This document shows, one piece after another, positions 17,847-27,471 of a stretch of DNA of 64,000 bases. The stretch is from an uncultured Paracoccaceae bacterium (GTDB lineage: Bacteria; Pseudomonadota; Alphaproteobacteria; Rhodobacterales; Rhodobacteraceae), in the NCBI GenBank assembly GCA_947489445.1, contig CANLDN010000001.1, forward strand, positions 558,001-622,000. The letters are read 5' to 3'. The number at the start of each line of letters is the position of its first letter. The first letter of the stretch is position 1. Both the position numbers and the translations under genes were made by a program. Under the pieces are notes generated by a model. It was given only the letters and a program-made list of their open reading frames with translations. It was not told the origin of the DNA and ran no database searches.

Positions 17847-18965
17847 ATGCACGACGTCGCGATTACCGGAACCGGGGTTTTCACACCCAGTCAGGTCATT
17901 TCCAATCAAGAGTTGGTGGTCGCGTTCAACAAATACGCCGACCTTTGGAACGCCGAAAACGCCGCCGCGATCGAGGCAGGCATGGTCGAGGCAAAGACCC
18001 ATTCATCAAGCGATTTCATTGTGGCGGCATCCGGCATAGAAAGCCGCTATGTTCTTGATAAAGAAGGTATTCTTGACCCGTCTCGCATGTTCCCGCAGCT
18101 TGACGGGCGCAGCGATGACGAGCCGGGCTATATGGCCGAGATTGGCTGTGACGCCGCACAAAAAGCGCTTGCCATGGCCGGGCGATCGGCGGCGGATGTT
18201 GATCTGGTGATTTGTGCCGCTTCAAATATGGAACGCGCCTATCCCGCGATTGGCGTTGAAATTCAACAGCTTCTGGGCGCGGGCGGATTCGCCTTTGACA
18301 TGAATGTTGCCTGTTCCAGCGCAACCTTCGGCATTCAGACTGCAACAGACATGATCCGTTCAGGCTCAATCCAAAGCGCTTTAGTTATCAACCCGGAAAT
18401 TTGTTCCGCCCATCTGGAATGGCGCGACCGCGATTGTCATTTTATTTTCGGGGATGTGGCGACGGCGGCATTTCTTGAACGAAATGAAGGGCTTGCGCGG
18501 GATCATTTCAAGGTTCTAAGCACCCGCTGCGCCACCCAATTCAGCAATAATATTCGCAACAACAACGGATATCTGCGCCGCACCCACGACCGCATGGAAG
18601 ACCGGCGCGACATGCAGTTCATGCAAAACGGGCGCAAGGTTTTCAAAGAGGTTCTGCCTCTGGTCAGCCAGCATATTGCCGACCATCTCGCCGATACCGG
18701 CGTCGAAGCCAGCACGCTGCGCCGCCTCTGGTTGCATCAGGCCAACAAGACGATGAACGACTATATCGGGAAAAAGGTCCTTGGCCGCACGCCGGAACCC
18801 GATGAACAACCCAATATTCTGCAGGACTATGCCAACACGTCCTCTGCCGGGTCTATCATTGCATTCTCTAAATATTCCAATGACTTGGATAATGGCGATC
18901 GGGGGCTGATCTGTTCCTTTGGGGCCGGGTATTCGGTTGGCTCTGTCATCGTAGAAAAAGGGTAA
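17847..18965 (+). CDS. FabH-like beta-ketoacyl-ACP synthase III
   Basis: A 372-residue thiolase-fold condensing enzyme. The catalytic triad is visible: Cys156 in MNVACSSATF, His297 in WLHQANKTM and Asn330 in YANTSSAGS. It is ~50 residues longer than canonical FabH, with an inserted N-terminal stretch (residues 30-90), as in the longer KAS III subgroup found in Pseudomonas and alphaproteobacteria. It condenses an acyl-CoA with malonyl-ACP; the acyl specificity cannot be read from the sequence. It is followed after 3 nt by a tiny lipoprotein gene. Confidence 0.88.
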   Translation: MHDVAITGTGVFTPSQVISNQELVVAFNKYADLWNAENAAAIEAGMVEAKTHSSSDFIVAASGIESRYVLDKEGILDPSRMFPQLDGRSDDEPGYMAEIGCDAAQKALAMAGRSAADVDLVICAASNMERAYPAIGVEIQQLLGAGGFAFDMNVACSSATFGIQTATDMIRSGSIQSALVINPEICSAHLEWRDRDCHFIFGDVATAAFLERNEGLARDHFKVLSTRCATQFSNNIRNNNGYLRRTHDRMEDRRDMQFMQNGRKVFKEVLPLVSQHIADHLADTGVEASTLRRLWLHQANKTMNDYIGKKVLGRTPEPDEQPNILQDYANTSSAGSIIAFSKYSNDLDNGDRGLICSFGAGYSVGSVIVEKG

Positions 18966-18968
18966 ACC

Positions 18969-19043
18969 ATGAAATATCTTCTCCCCCTGATGTTATGCTT
19001 GGGCCTTGCCGCATGTGATGTGCCGTTCGTGCCGATGGTCTAA
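18969..19043 (+). CDS. 24-residue predicted lipoprotein
   Basis: The frame ATG...TAA encodes [16 protein letters not shown] followed by DVPFVPMV. It has a basic start, a hydrophobic core and a lipobox LAAC, so mature protein would be a lipidated Cys plus eight residues. The Asp after the Cys would favour inner-membrane retention by enterobacterial rules. It lies 3 nt after the FabH-like gene and overlaps the arsH 3' end. I recall similar minute lipoproteins ending in a DVPFVP-type tail in other Rhodobacteraceae, which argues for a real gene. Confidence 0.6.
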   Translation: MKYLLPLMLCLGLAACDVPFVPMV

Positions 19044-19747
19044 CCGCTCACCCGTTTGTGCACGTCTTGCAGGCTTTCCACACGCTCTGAATAGCGGTCA
19101 GTCAGCATCGCATTGCGCCCACGGGTCATCAGCGTGAACCGCGCCAGTTCCTCCATCACATCCACGATCCGATTATAGAGCGACGATGGTTTCATGCGGC
19201 CATCCTCAAACTCCTTCCACGCCATCGGAACCGACGACTGGTTAGGGATCGTGATCAGCCGCATCCAGCGACCCAGGATGCGTAGCTGATTGACAGTGTT
19301 GAACGATTGCGATCCACCCGACACCTGCATCACCGCCAGCGTCTTGCCTTGGGTCGGCCTTATCCCCCCGATGGGCGACAGCGGGATCCAATCAATCTGC
19401 GACTTCATCACACCGGTCATGGCGCCATGACGTTCCGGGCTGGACCAAACCATGCCCTCCGACCACATGACCAGATCACGCAGTTCGGCCACCTTGGGGT
19501 GCGTTTCATCCGCATCACCTGGTAACGGCAGACCAGCAGGATCGAAAAACCGCGTCTCGCAGCCCAATGCTTGCAAAATGCGGGCCCCTTCTTCCGCGCA
19601 AAGCCGTGAATAACTGACCGCGCGCAACGATCCATATAGCAACAATATGCGCGGCGGATGCCCGGGATCACCTGGGCCGACAAGACTGGCAAAGTCCAAT
19701 GGCTGAAGCACCCCGGCAGCCAGGTTGGGCATATCAGACATATCCAT
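19040..19747 (-). CDS. arsH: ArsH-type NADPH:FMN oxidoreductase
   Basis: A 235-residue flavodoxin-like protein. The FMN-phosphate loop is [14 protein letters not shown], followed by [26 protein letters not shown], the ArsH signature. ArsH oxidises trivalent organoarsenicals or reduces metals and quinones and usually sits in ars operons; no other ars gene is seen here. It begins 5 nt after the CII-like gene on the same strand and may be co-transcribed with it. Confidence 0.88.
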   Translation of the reverse strand: MDMSDMPNLAAGVLQPLDFASLVGPGDPGHPPRILLLYGSLRAVSYSRLCAEEGARILQALGCETRFFDPAGLPLPGDADETHPKVAELRDLVMWSEGMVWSSPERHGAMTGVMKSQIDWIPLSPIGGIRPTQGKTLAVMQVSGGSQSFNTVNQLRILGRWMRLITIPNQSSVPMAWKEFEDGRMKPSSLYNRIVDVMEELARFTLMTRGRNAMLTDRYSERVESLQDVHKRVSG

Positions 19748-19752
19748 GCGCT

Positions 19753-20202
19753 TTAGGCGTTCTCTTCCAAATGCATTTTCATTTCGATCAGGACACGTTG
19801 CAATTCCGTCGTTTCGCGTAACAACCGCTTCGCCTCATTCACCGAAATTACCCCGTCACCGATGGCGCGATTATACTCTTCCATAAGCAGGGCAAAGCGT
19901 TGGCTCAGCTTAATGACGTCGGAATTCACACCCCCTTCGCTATTGCTGCGGGTCTGTTCATAAGACATTGTAATACCGCGCATTTCCGCTAACGCGCTGG
20001 TTACATGGGGGTAGGACGCAGCAGCTTCCAATGCCGCAACGGCATCCACCGGGATAAACCGATCACGATGCTCGTCGGCCTCTGAGTAGTAGCGGCCCAG
20101 CGTCGCCTTTGATTTTCCAGCCAGCTCACAGGCCGCTTCAATGCCAACGTCCTTGACCAAAGCCTCCGTGTGCTTTTTGAGATAGCTCGCATGCCCAGCC
20201 AT
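19753..20202 (-). CDS. Phage CII-like helix-turn-helix protein
   Basis: A 149-residue protein. Residues ~5-60 form a helix-turn-helix unit resembling phage CII-type regulators: [20 protein letters not shown], then [14 protein letters not shown]. The C-terminal third ([20 protein letters not shown]) is a predicted coiled coil for oligomerisation. No other phage gene is near, so it is probably a domesticated regulator. The ATG is preceded by AAGGGTG. A perfect palindrome 80 nt upstream may be its own operator. Confidence 0.6.
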   Translation of the reverse strand: MAGHASYLKKHTEALVKDVGIEAACELAGKSKATLGRYYSEADEHRDRFIPVDAVAALEAAASYPHVTSALAEMRGITMSYEQTRSNSEGGVNSDVIKLSQRFALLMEEYNRAIGDGVISVNEAKRLLRETTELQRVLIEMKMHLEENA

Positions 20203-20281
20203 TTGTCACCCTTCATCCTCATCCCGCGTACCGATTGCGGGGAAATTAACTACCTCTTTCCCATTACCTTTTAAGGCCCTG

Positions 20282-20296
20282 TTTGTCATTGACAAA
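20282..20296. promoter_or_regulatory. Perfect palindrome TTTGTCA-T-TGACAAA
   Basis: A 7-1-7 inverted repeat in the 281-bp gap between the CII-like gene and tdk, 80 nt from the former and 187 nt from the latter. The length and the single central base are those of a dimeric helix-turn-helix operator. Assignment to the CII-like protein is a guess from proximity. Confidence 0.45.
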
Positions 20297-20483
20297 TCAG
20301 CCCTGTGTATTGGGGTGTGAAGTGGTGACGGTGTCGGCAGGCACCGCAAGGTACGGATCGCGATCCAATCCCGCTGTGAAACAGCACCATGTGCCTGAAC
20401 CTGCGATGTTGCGTCACATCAGGTGGCACAAGCTATGGTGGATGCTCTTGCAAAGACCGCTGCTACGGCGATAATCCCGTGTC

Positions 20484-21083
20484 ATGGCAAAACTGTACTT
20501 TAATTATTCGACGATGAACGCGGGCAAATCGACCGTGCTTCTGCAGGCATCTCACAACTATATTGAGCGTGGGATGAAAACCTATCTTATGATCGCCCAG
20601 CTCGACAACCGCGCGGGCGAGGGGCGCGTGGGCAGCCGCATAGGGATTGGTGCGGACGCTGATACCTTTGCCCCGGGCGAAGACTTGCACGCCAAAATTC
20701 GAACGCGTCTCGAAGAGGGGCCATGTGCATGCGTTTTTGTGGATGAGGCGCAGTTTCTTGAACGCAATCAGGTCTGGCAATTGGCCCGCGCGGTCGATGA
20801 TTTGAACGTACCCGTCATGGCCTACGGATTGCGCGTTGATTTTCTGGGAAAGCTGTTCCCGGGGTCAGCTGCTCTGCTCGCATTGGCCGATGAGATGCGC
20901 GAAGTGCGCACCATCTGTCACTGTGGGAAAAAGGCGACAATGGTCGTGCGCAAGGACGAATACGGGCAGGTCATGACCTCAGGCGACCAGATCGCAATTG
21001 GCGGCAATGACCGCTATGTATCGCTATGCCGTCGGCACTGGCGCGAGGAAATGGGCGAGCAGGTAGGCCCGCAAAAGCCCTGA
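20484..21083 (+). CDS. tdk: Thymidine kinase (type II)
   Basis: A 199-residue type II thymidine kinase. The P-loop is STMNAGKST (residues 9-17), the Walker B/active-site block is VFVDEAQF with the catalytic Glu, and the lasso zinc site has Cys in ICHCGKK and Cys/His in SLCRRHW. It salvages thymidine to dTMP. The length fits the family. It stands alone between divergent and convergent neighbours. Confidence 0.95.
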   Translation: MAKLYFNYSTMNAGKSTVLLQASHNYIERGMKTYLMIAQLDNRAGEGRVGSRIGIGADADTFAPGEDLHAKIRTRLEEGPCACVFVDEAQFLERNQVWQLARAVDDLNVPVMAYGLRVDFLGKLFPGSAALLALADEMREVRTICHCGKKATMVVRKDEYGQVMTSGDQIAIGGNDRYVSLCRRHWREEMGEQVGPQKP

Positions 21084-21120
21084 TAGACTGAGCGCATTGC
21101 CAACGCCTGCCAGTTTCGCA

Positions 21121-22698
21121 CTAACTTGCCATGCGCAACATGCGCTCATTTTCAAAACGAAACCCTGACAACGCATCAGACAGACCCGTTGCGCCCTGCG
21201 CGAGCTGGTGCCCCATCGCCGTCATTTCCTCGCACATGGCGGCGTTATGCTGGGTCGCTTTGTCCAATGATTGCACTGCGTCATTCAGTTCGCGCACAAC
21301 ATTTGCCTGACCATCAACCGAAATCGTGATGTCACCGATCATTTGGCTGGCCTGCGACACCTGTTCAACAATACCCGTCAACGCCTCTCCCGCGGCATTC
21401 ACAAGGCTTGATCCGTTTTCGACCTCTTGCGAGCTGTTATAAATCAATTGTTTGACGCTTTGCGCCGCCTCCGATGTGCGCTGCGCCAATGCCCGGACCT
21501 CTGATGCGACAACGGCGAAGCCGCGTCCGGTCTCTCCGGCGCGTGCCGCCTCAACCCCGGCATTCAGGGCCAGCAAATTGGTCTGAAAGGAAATATCCTC
21601 AATCATACTGATGATGTTTGAAATCTCGTCTGAAGACTCTTCGATCCGGGTCATCGCCTTAACAGCGTTTCTAACGATGTCACCGCTCTTATCGGCGCTA
21701 TCACGCGCCTGCGATGCGGTGCGGTTGGCCTGTTTTGCGCCCTCCGCTGTTTCTTGCAGGGTTTTGGTCAAATTTTGCAAGCTATCCGCCGTTTGCGATA
21801 GCGTGCTTGATTGGACCTCTGTGCGCTGTGCCAGATCGTCGGCGGCACCTGATAACTCCCGCGAGCTGACATTGTAATCGCCTGATGTTTCGGCTGCCGT
21901 CTGCAAAACACTGCGCAAATTGACGACAAGATCGTTAAAGTTGATCCGCATCTGATCGAATTGCGGCGGCAACTCTTCGTCAATGGTCTGAGAAAAATCC
22001 TGCTCTGACAAGGTTTTCAACCGCACGCTCAGCAAGGAAACCACCTGGGTCGCAGCTTCCTGAGCATCTTGCGCCTCACGCTCTGCCGCTCGACTCGCGG
22101 CATTTGTTATCTCAACCGCATCGCGTTGTTTCGCCAATTGTTGATCCATTGCCTGACGTTGCAAAATGGATAGCGTCAGAATGACGGTTTCGAGAATAAC
22201 GATACCCGCATGGATCAGCGTGCGCGCGATGTAACCCTCTGTCATGTTGGGATACAGCATCGTAGGCATTGCAAAACTCAGCACAAGGTGATGCACGGCA
22301 ATGAACCCTGCCGCGCCAATCAGTACACGAACATCATACATAACGGCAATGACGGCCAGCACCGCAAAATACATCATATGCGTATCAATCTGCCAGGGAT
22401 GCCCCGCAAACGCCGCTGTGAATGCCATGTTTTGCATCAACAACACAAAGGTCAGGATCGCTTTGGACACTTTGGGGAGTTTGGCCACCGCAAATAACGC
22501 AGTGACTGCAAGGACCATCGAAAAGATGCCAACACCAACAGGCGAATTGCCCACCAACCACGCCGATACCGGGGGCAAAGGCGTCAGAACTGCCAACACC
22601 CAAATGGCCAATTTGACACCATCTTGATTAGCGGCGGCTTCTGTATTTGGGCCACCAAGCACTATGTTCTCACTCATCGGTATGATCAAACCTGTCAT
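21121..22698 (-). CDS. Methyl-accepting chemotaxis protein with a multi-helix membrane sensor
   Basis: A 525-residue chemoreceptor. Instead of one periplasmic sensor domain, residues ~28-200 contain about six closely packed membrane helices, so the signal is probably membrane-borne. A HAMP-like linker lies near 215-275. The signalling hairpin follows, with the highly conserved tip EDISFQTNLLALNAGVEAARAGE. It controls CheA kinase activity. No other che gene is adjacent. An internal ATG at 22677 is an alternative start. Confidence 0.9.
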   Translation of the reverse strand: MTGLIIPMSENIVLGGPNTEAAANQDGVKLAIWVLAVLTPLPPVSAWLVGNSPVGVGIFSMVLAVTALFAVAKLPKVSKAILTFVLLMQNMAFTAAFAGHPWQIDTHMMYFAVLAVIAVMYDVRVLIGAAGFIAVHHLVLSFAMPTMLYPNMTEGYIARTLIHAGIVILETVILTLSILQRQAMDQQLAKQRDAVEITNAASRAAEREAQDAQEAATQVVSLLSVRLKTLSEQDFSQTIDEELPPQFDQMRINFNDLVVNLRSVLQTAAETSGDYNVSSRELSGAADDLAQRTEVQSSTLSQTADSLQNLTKTLQETAEGAKQANRTASQARDSADKSGDIVRNAVKAMTRIEESSDEISNIISMIEDISFQTNLLALNAGVEAARAGETGRGFAVVASEVRALAQRTSEAAQSVKQLIYNSSQEVENGSSLVNAAGEALTGIVEQVSQASQMIGDITISVDGQANVVRELNDAVQSLDKATQHNAAMCEEMTAMGHQLAQGATGLSDALSGFRFENERMLRMAS

Positions 22699-22790
22699 GA
22701 TTCCACATTGGTCGCCCGTTTCCAGGCGTCAGCGATTATCAATGCAGGATATCATTTAAGATCGGGTTATCCCCATCAGGTGCTGATTAT

Positions 22791-24983
22791 TCAGTAAAAG
22801 CTTTGCGGATCAATATCGATCGCCATGCGCAGGTTTGTCGGCAGCCGGAACTGCGCAACCCATTTCGCAAGCGCCTGTTGCAGCGGCGCGGTCTTTTCGG
22901 CCTTGACTAACAACCGCACCCGATGTCGCCCGCGCACCCGCGCGATTGGTGCGGGGGCGGGTCCGAATACCTGCGCCCCTACTTGCCGCAATGGTGCGTC
23001 CATGCGCGCCATCTCCGCACCCAGATCAAACACCTCTTGGACGTTCGGGCTGCTCAGGATGATGCCTGCCATCCGGCCATAGGGCGGCACACCCGCGGCC
23101 TTACGCTCTGCGGCTTCCGCTGCCCAAAAGCTTTCCTCATCCCCTGCAAGGATCGCCCGGATCACCGGATGTTCGGGTTGGTAGGTTTGCAGCAGCGCCT
23201 CGCCCGGTGTCTCGGCCCGCCCCGCCCGGCCTGCCACCTGCCGCATCAGTTGAAACGTACGTTCTGCCGCGCGCAAGTCCGACCCTTGCAGCCCCAGATC
23301 AGCGTCAATGACCCCCACCAAAGTCAGCAACGGAAAGTTGTGCCCCTTCGCCACCAGCTGCGTCCCAATGATGATGTCGGTCCCGCCCTCGGCGATCTGT
23401 TCGATATGCGCTTTCATGGCGCGGGCTGACCCGTACAGATCCGACGACAACACCGCGACCCGCGCATCGGGGAAAAGCCCCGTGATTTCTTCACCCATCC
23501 GCTCAACGCCCGGCCCAACAGCGCTCAACCGATCCTCGGCTTCGCAACTTGGGCAGACCGTCGGCATCGGCTTGGTCTCACCGCATTGGTGGCACATCAA
23601 CCGTTTGAGGAAGCGGTGTTCAACCATACGCGCATCGCAATGATCGCAACCAATCTGGTGGCCACAGGCGCGGCAGAGTGTAATCGGGGCGTAGCCCCGG
23701 CGATTGAGAAAAACCAGCGATTGCTCGCCCTTGTCCAGACGGTTCTGGATGGCGGTCCGTAGGGTGGGCGAAACCCACCGCCCCCCCGGCACATCCTCCG
23801 CCCGCATATCAATCGCGGCCATCTTGGGCATCACTGCTGCGCCAAAGCGTGACGTCAGTTCCAGCCTTTGATATTTGCCGCTTTCCACATTCGCCCAGCT
23901 TTCGAGACTGGGCGTGGCCGACGCCAGCACCACTTGCGCATCATTGATCGCCGCGCGTAGCACCGCCATGTCACGGGCATTATAAAGCACCCCATCCTCT
24001 TGTTTGTAGGATGTATCATGCTCCTCATCGACGACGATCAGGCCCAAACTCTGATAAGGTAAAAACAAGGCCGAGCGGGCTCCCACGACCAGTTGTGCCG
24101 CCCCCTGCCCGACCATACGCCAGCACCGGCGGCGCTCGGTCATCGTGACACCCGAATGCCATTCGGCAGGTTTCATGCCGAACCGCGCTTCGACCCGGTT
24201 AATAAACTCGCCCGACAACGCAATTTCGGGCAGCAAAACAAGCGCCTGACGGCCCATGCGCAAGCATTCGGCCACCGCCTCCAGATACACCTCGGTCTTG
24301 CCCGATCCGGTGACGCCTTTCAGCAGGGTTGTGCCATAGGCATCGGTGCGCAAGGCTGCGCGCAACGCCTCTGCGCCCGCCGCCTGATCGGCGCTCAGTT
24401 CCTTGCCGCCATAATCCGGATCAAGTCGTGGGTACGGCGTATCGCGGGGGGCCTCTTCTTCGCTGATGGCCCCCAGCTTCACAAGGCCCTTCACGACGGA
24501 TGTACCGACACCGGCCATCTCGGCCAACTCGCGCATGGTGAATGACAATCCGCCATAATCGCGCAACACCGCCAGTACCTTTTCCCGGGCGCCCGTCATC
24601 CGATCCGGTTCACTATTGCCCAACCGGTACACTTTGCGCATGGATTGCGGATCACCCAAGCCAGGTGCGCGCGTTCCGAGACGCAACATCGCAGGCATCG
24701 GTGTGAGCGTGTAATCGGCGGCGCGCCCAAGAAATTCCCGCATCTCATCGCGCATCGGGGCCACATCCAGGACCCGGATAACGGACCGGATCTTGGCGCG
24801 GTCATAATCACCCTTACCGGGCCCCCAGACAACGCCAAGCACCTTGCGGGGACCTAGGGGCACCTCGACAAAGGCACCCATATGGCAGCCGCCCTCCGGC
24901 GCCTTGTAGTCCAGCAAACGATCCAGCGGTTGGGTCGTCAGAACCCCGACCAGATCGCTTTCATGAAAGAACTCAGGCGGCAC
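22791..24983 (-). CDS. priA: Primosomal replication-restart helicase PriA
   Basis: A 730-residue superfamily 2 helicase. The N-terminal DNA-binding domain is residues 1-100. Walker A is LLKGVTGSGKTEVYLEA, the DEAH-type box is LIVVDEEHDTSYKQED, and the zinc module holds paired CxxC motifs (CRACGHQIGCDHC, CHQCGETK, CPSCEAED). It reloads DnaB at collapsed forks. The start is GTG; the gene overlaps the LysE gene upstream by 11 nt, so the two are coupled. Confidence 0.96.
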   Translation of the reverse strand: MPPEFFHESDLVGVLTTQPLDRLLDYKAPEGGCHMGAFVEVPLGPRKVLGVVWGPGKGDYDRAKIRSVIRVLDVAPMRDEMREFLGRAADYTLTPMPAMLRLGTRAPGLGDPQSMRKVYRLGNSEPDRMTGAREKVLAVLRDYGGLSFTMRELAEMAGVGTSVVKGLVKLGAISEEEAPRDTPYPRLDPDYGGKELSADQAAGAEALRAALRTDAYGTTLLKGVTGSGKTEVYLEAVAECLRMGRQALVLLPEIALSGEFINRVEARFGMKPAEWHSGVTMTERRRCWRMVGQGAAQLVVGARSALFLPYQSLGLIVVDEEHDTSYKQEDGVLYNARDMAVLRAAINDAQVVLASATPSLESWANVESGKYQRLELTSRFGAAVMPKMAAIDMRAEDVPGGRWVSPTLRTAIQNRLDKGEQSLVFLNRRGYAPITLCRACGHQIGCDHCDARMVEHRFLKRLMCHQCGETKPMPTVCPSCEAEDRLSAVGPGVERMGEEITGLFPDARVAVLSSDLYGSARAMKAHIEQIAEGGTDIIIGTQLVAKGHNFPLLTLVGVIDADLGLQGSDLRAAERTFQLMRQVAGRAGRAETPGEALLQTYQPEHPVIRAILAGDEESFWAAEAAERKAAGVPPYGRMAGIILSSPNVQEVFDLGAEMARMDAPLRQVGAQVFGPAPAPIARVRGRHRVRLLVKAEKTAPLQQALAKWVAQFRLPTNLRMAIDIDPQSFY

Positions 24984-25602
24984 GGCGCAATGTGGCCGTC
25001 AATGCACCCATTGCAATCAATGCCGCACCACCAGCGCGGGTCATCCATGTCAGAATAGCAGGGCGACGAATGGTGGCCCGCAACCGATCCGCCAACAGCG
25101 CATATGCCAAAGCATTGATTGCCGCCAACCCCACGAATGTACCGATCAATATTGCAAACTGCGGCAGAAGCGGACTTTCAGGGCGAATGAACTGCGGCAC
25201 AAAGGCAATAAAGAACACGATCGACTTTGGGTTCAATGCGGTGACAGCCGCGGCATTGCGAAAGATGCGGCGCGCTGGCAATGCAGGCGCATCGACGACA
25301 CGCAGCGCGTCCTGACCACCCGCAGCGCGCAACATTCCCCAGCCCATCCAGACCAGATAAGCGGCACCCACCCATTTAATGAGAGTGAACAATGTGGCCG
25401 AGGTCAGCACCAGCGCGCCCAAGCCCGCCAGCGACGCGGTCATCGCGATTAGATCACCCAACGCGACCCCCGCGGCTGAGGCGACGGCCACCTTGCGGCC
25501 TTGGCTCAGTGCGTAGCTCAACACCAGAATGACGGTCGGTCCGGGGATCAGCAAAAGCGCGATTGACGCGGACACAAAGGCAATCCAAAGCTGAAAATCC
25601 AT
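24973..25602 (-). CDS. LysE/RhtB-family exporter (first of two)
   Basis: A 209-residue inner-membrane protein of about six helices. It has the family's [21 protein letters not shown] motif after helix 1 and [17 protein letters not shown] after helix 3. The family exports amino acids or homoserine lactones; the substrate is unknown. Its 3' end overlaps priA by 11 nt. A second member lies at 26589-27185. Confidence 0.88.
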   Translation of the reverse strand: MDFQLWIAFVSASIALLLIPGPTVILVLSYALSQGRKVAVASAAGVALGDLIAMTASLAGLGALVLTSATLFTLIKWVGAAYLVWMGWGMLRAAGGQDALRVVDAPALPARRIFRNAAAVTALNPKSIVFFIAFVPQFIRPESPLLPQFAILIGTFVGLAAINALAYALLADRLRATIRRPAILTWMTRAGGAALIAMGALTATLRRAA

Positions 25603-25701
25603 ATACGCAAACTCCTAGGTAGTCTTGGGGCTTTTCCCGCCCTCCCCCATGAGGTAAACGAGCGCCAAGCAAACGCCAACCCCTTCCCCGGAGCACAAAA
25701 G

Positions 25702-26355
25702 ATGAAGTTTTTCGTAGACACCGCCGAGATTGACCAGATCAAAGAACTCAACGACCTTGGTATGGTTGACGGGGTCACTACCAACCCATCACTGATCGCC
25801 AAATCCGGGCGTGACATTCTAGAGGTGACCAAGGAAATCTGCGACATGGTCGACGGCCCGGTATCCGCCGAGGTGGTCGCACTTGAAGCCGATGACATGC
25901 TCGCCGAGGGGCGCAAGCTGGCCAAGATCGCCGATAACATCGCCGTTAAGGTCCCGCTCACCTGGGCGGGCCTGAAAACCTGTAAAACGCTGACGGATGA
26001 AGGCACCATGGTCAACGTCACGCTCTGCTTCTCGGCCAATCAGGCCATTCTCGCGGCCAAGGCCGGGGCGACGTTCATCAGCCCCTTCATCGGACGGTTG
26101 GATGATCTTAACCTCGACGGGCTGGAGCTGATCGAAGACATCCGGACCATCTATGACAATTACGGATTTGAGACGAACATCCTCGCGGCATCGATCCGAT
26201 CTGCCAACCACATGAGCGACTGCGCCAAAATCGGAGCTGATGTGTGCACGGCCCCGCCCAATGTGATCAAGGCGATGGCGAACCACGTCCTGACCGACAA
26301 GGGGCTGGACGCGTTCATGGCCGACGCGAAAAAGGCCGGGATCAAAATCGTTTGA
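25702..26355 (+). CDS. fsa: Transaldolase / fructose-6-phosphate aldolase-type enzyme
   Basis: A 217-residue small transaldolase. The Schiff-base lysine is Lys83 in [12 protein letters not shown]. The N-terminus MKFFVDTA and the [12 protein letters not shown] loop are typical of the TalC/FSA subgroup, which is shorter than classical TalB. Such proteins act as transaldolase in the pentose phosphate pathway or as fructose-6-phosphate aldolase; most bacterial members are transaldolases. Divergent from the LysE gene. Confidence 0.92.
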   Translation: MKFFVDTAEIDQIKELNDLGMVDGVTTNPSLIAKSGRDILEVTKEICDMVDGPVSAEVVALEADDMLAEGRKLAKIADNIAVKVPLTWAGLKTCKTLTDEGTMVNVTLCFSANQAILAAKAGATFISPFIGRLDDLNLDGLELIEDIRTIYDNYGFETNILAASIRSANHMSDCAKIGADVCTAPPNVIKAMANHVLTDKGLDAFMADAKKAGIKIV

Positions 26356-26366
26356 GGCGCCAAGAG

Positions 26367-26584
26367 GTCCCGGGTCAAGCCCGGGACGGGCATACCACAA
26401 ACCTTTGGGGGAGGACTCATGCACACCCACGTCCCGCCCCGTTGACCTCGCCAAACCACTGACGCGATGCAGACAGCCCATGTCCGAGCAAATGAAGGCA
26501 TTGACGCCGCTTCGACCCTTCTCCCGGATTTCGCCGCACTCCGGGAGTCCTGCAAAGCGTAGGATGGGTGATTTCACCCATCCT
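26367..26584. repeat. Three successive hairpins between fsa and the second LysE gene
   Basis: Three perfect inverted repeats: GTCCCGGG-TCAAG-CCCGGGAC (26367-26387), CTCCCGGA...TCCGGGAG (26521-26547), and AGGATGGGTG-ATTT-CACCCATCCT (26561-26584). The first type is widespread in alphaproteobacterial intergenic DNA. The last is followed by TCTTTC and can serve as a terminator between the convergent genes. Nothing coding is seen in 26356-26588. Confidence 0.6.
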
Positions 26585-26588
26585 TCTT

Positions 26589-27185
26589 TCAAGACAAAAG
26601 CATCCAGACCGCCACACCGGCCAACACGATCCCAAACACCGCGTTCAGCTTGCGCGCGCTATCCTCACTCCGAAACCCCGCAGCAATAGCATCCCCCATC
26701 AGCGCCCAGAGCGAAAATGCCACCAGATTGTTGAGCGTAAAGATCGTCGTGATCACCAGTACGACGACCAACTGACCCGCCCGCGATCCATCCAGGAACT
26801 GCGTGAACATCAGCGCCATGATCACATAGGCCTTGGGGTTCAGCACCAGCAGGAGCGCCCCATCCGCAAAGCTTGCCGGAGACGCGGCCCCCACATCCCT
26901 CAGCACGCTGGATCTGAGCATCTTCCATGCGATCCACAGCACATAAAATGATCCGGCAATTCTCAGGAGATCAAAGACCTGCGGAAACCGTTCCATCACC
27001 GCCAGAAAGCCAAACCCGATCCCCACGGTCACCACCCATGTCGCCAGATGATAGCCCGCATTGGCGGGCACCGTCGCCCGAAAGCCGAACCGGGCGCCGT
27101 TGGCGGCAAAGAACAGGTTGCCCGGACCGGGGCTGTAGGCCAGCGGGAACAGGAAAATGACAAGTGCGGCAATGGTTTCCAGCAT
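26589..27185 (-). CDS. LysE/RhtB-family exporter (second of two)
   Basis: A 198-residue membrane protein of the LysE family: SPGPGNLFFAANGARFGFRAT after helix 1, the LNPKAYVIMALMFTQFLDG element, and about six helices. It is only distantly related to the copy at 24973-25602, so this is not a recent tandem duplication. I chose the ATG at 27185, which has GAGGAG 8 nt upstream, over an upstream ATG. Substrate unknown. Confidence 0.87.
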   Translation of the reverse strand: MLETIAALVIFLFPLAYSPGPGNLFFAANGARFGFRATVPANAGYHLATWVVTVGIGFGFLAVMERFPQVFDLLRIAGSFYVLWIAWKMLRSSVLRDVGAASPASFADGALLLVLNPKAYVIMALMFTQFLDGSRAGQLVVVLVITTIFTLNNLVAFSLWALMGDAIAAGFRSEDSARKLNAVFGIVLAGVAVWMLLS

Positions 27186-27471
27186 GGGTCGGCTCCTCAC
27201 ATGACGTGCCAACAGAATATGACCAAGCCCTCCATCAGCCGACCCGTTTCCTGCGTATTGACCCGTCTAGTTATCCGCACAACGCCAATCACAACACTTG
27301 ATTTTGAACAAAGCCCCGTTTAACCCGCTCCCACGCAAACCCTTTGCCCCATGAGAGAGCCATGTAACGCGCCGCGACATAACCTGAACCTTCAACCCAC
27401 CCTGACGGGATGGGCTGTTTGTTATGTCCAATTCGGGCGGCCCAATCGCCCCAACCTCTCGTGAGATACCA

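Noticed and set aside
19753..20202. Prophage at the CII-like gene
   Set aside because: Neighbours are arsH and tdk. There is no integrase, att repeat or other phage gene.
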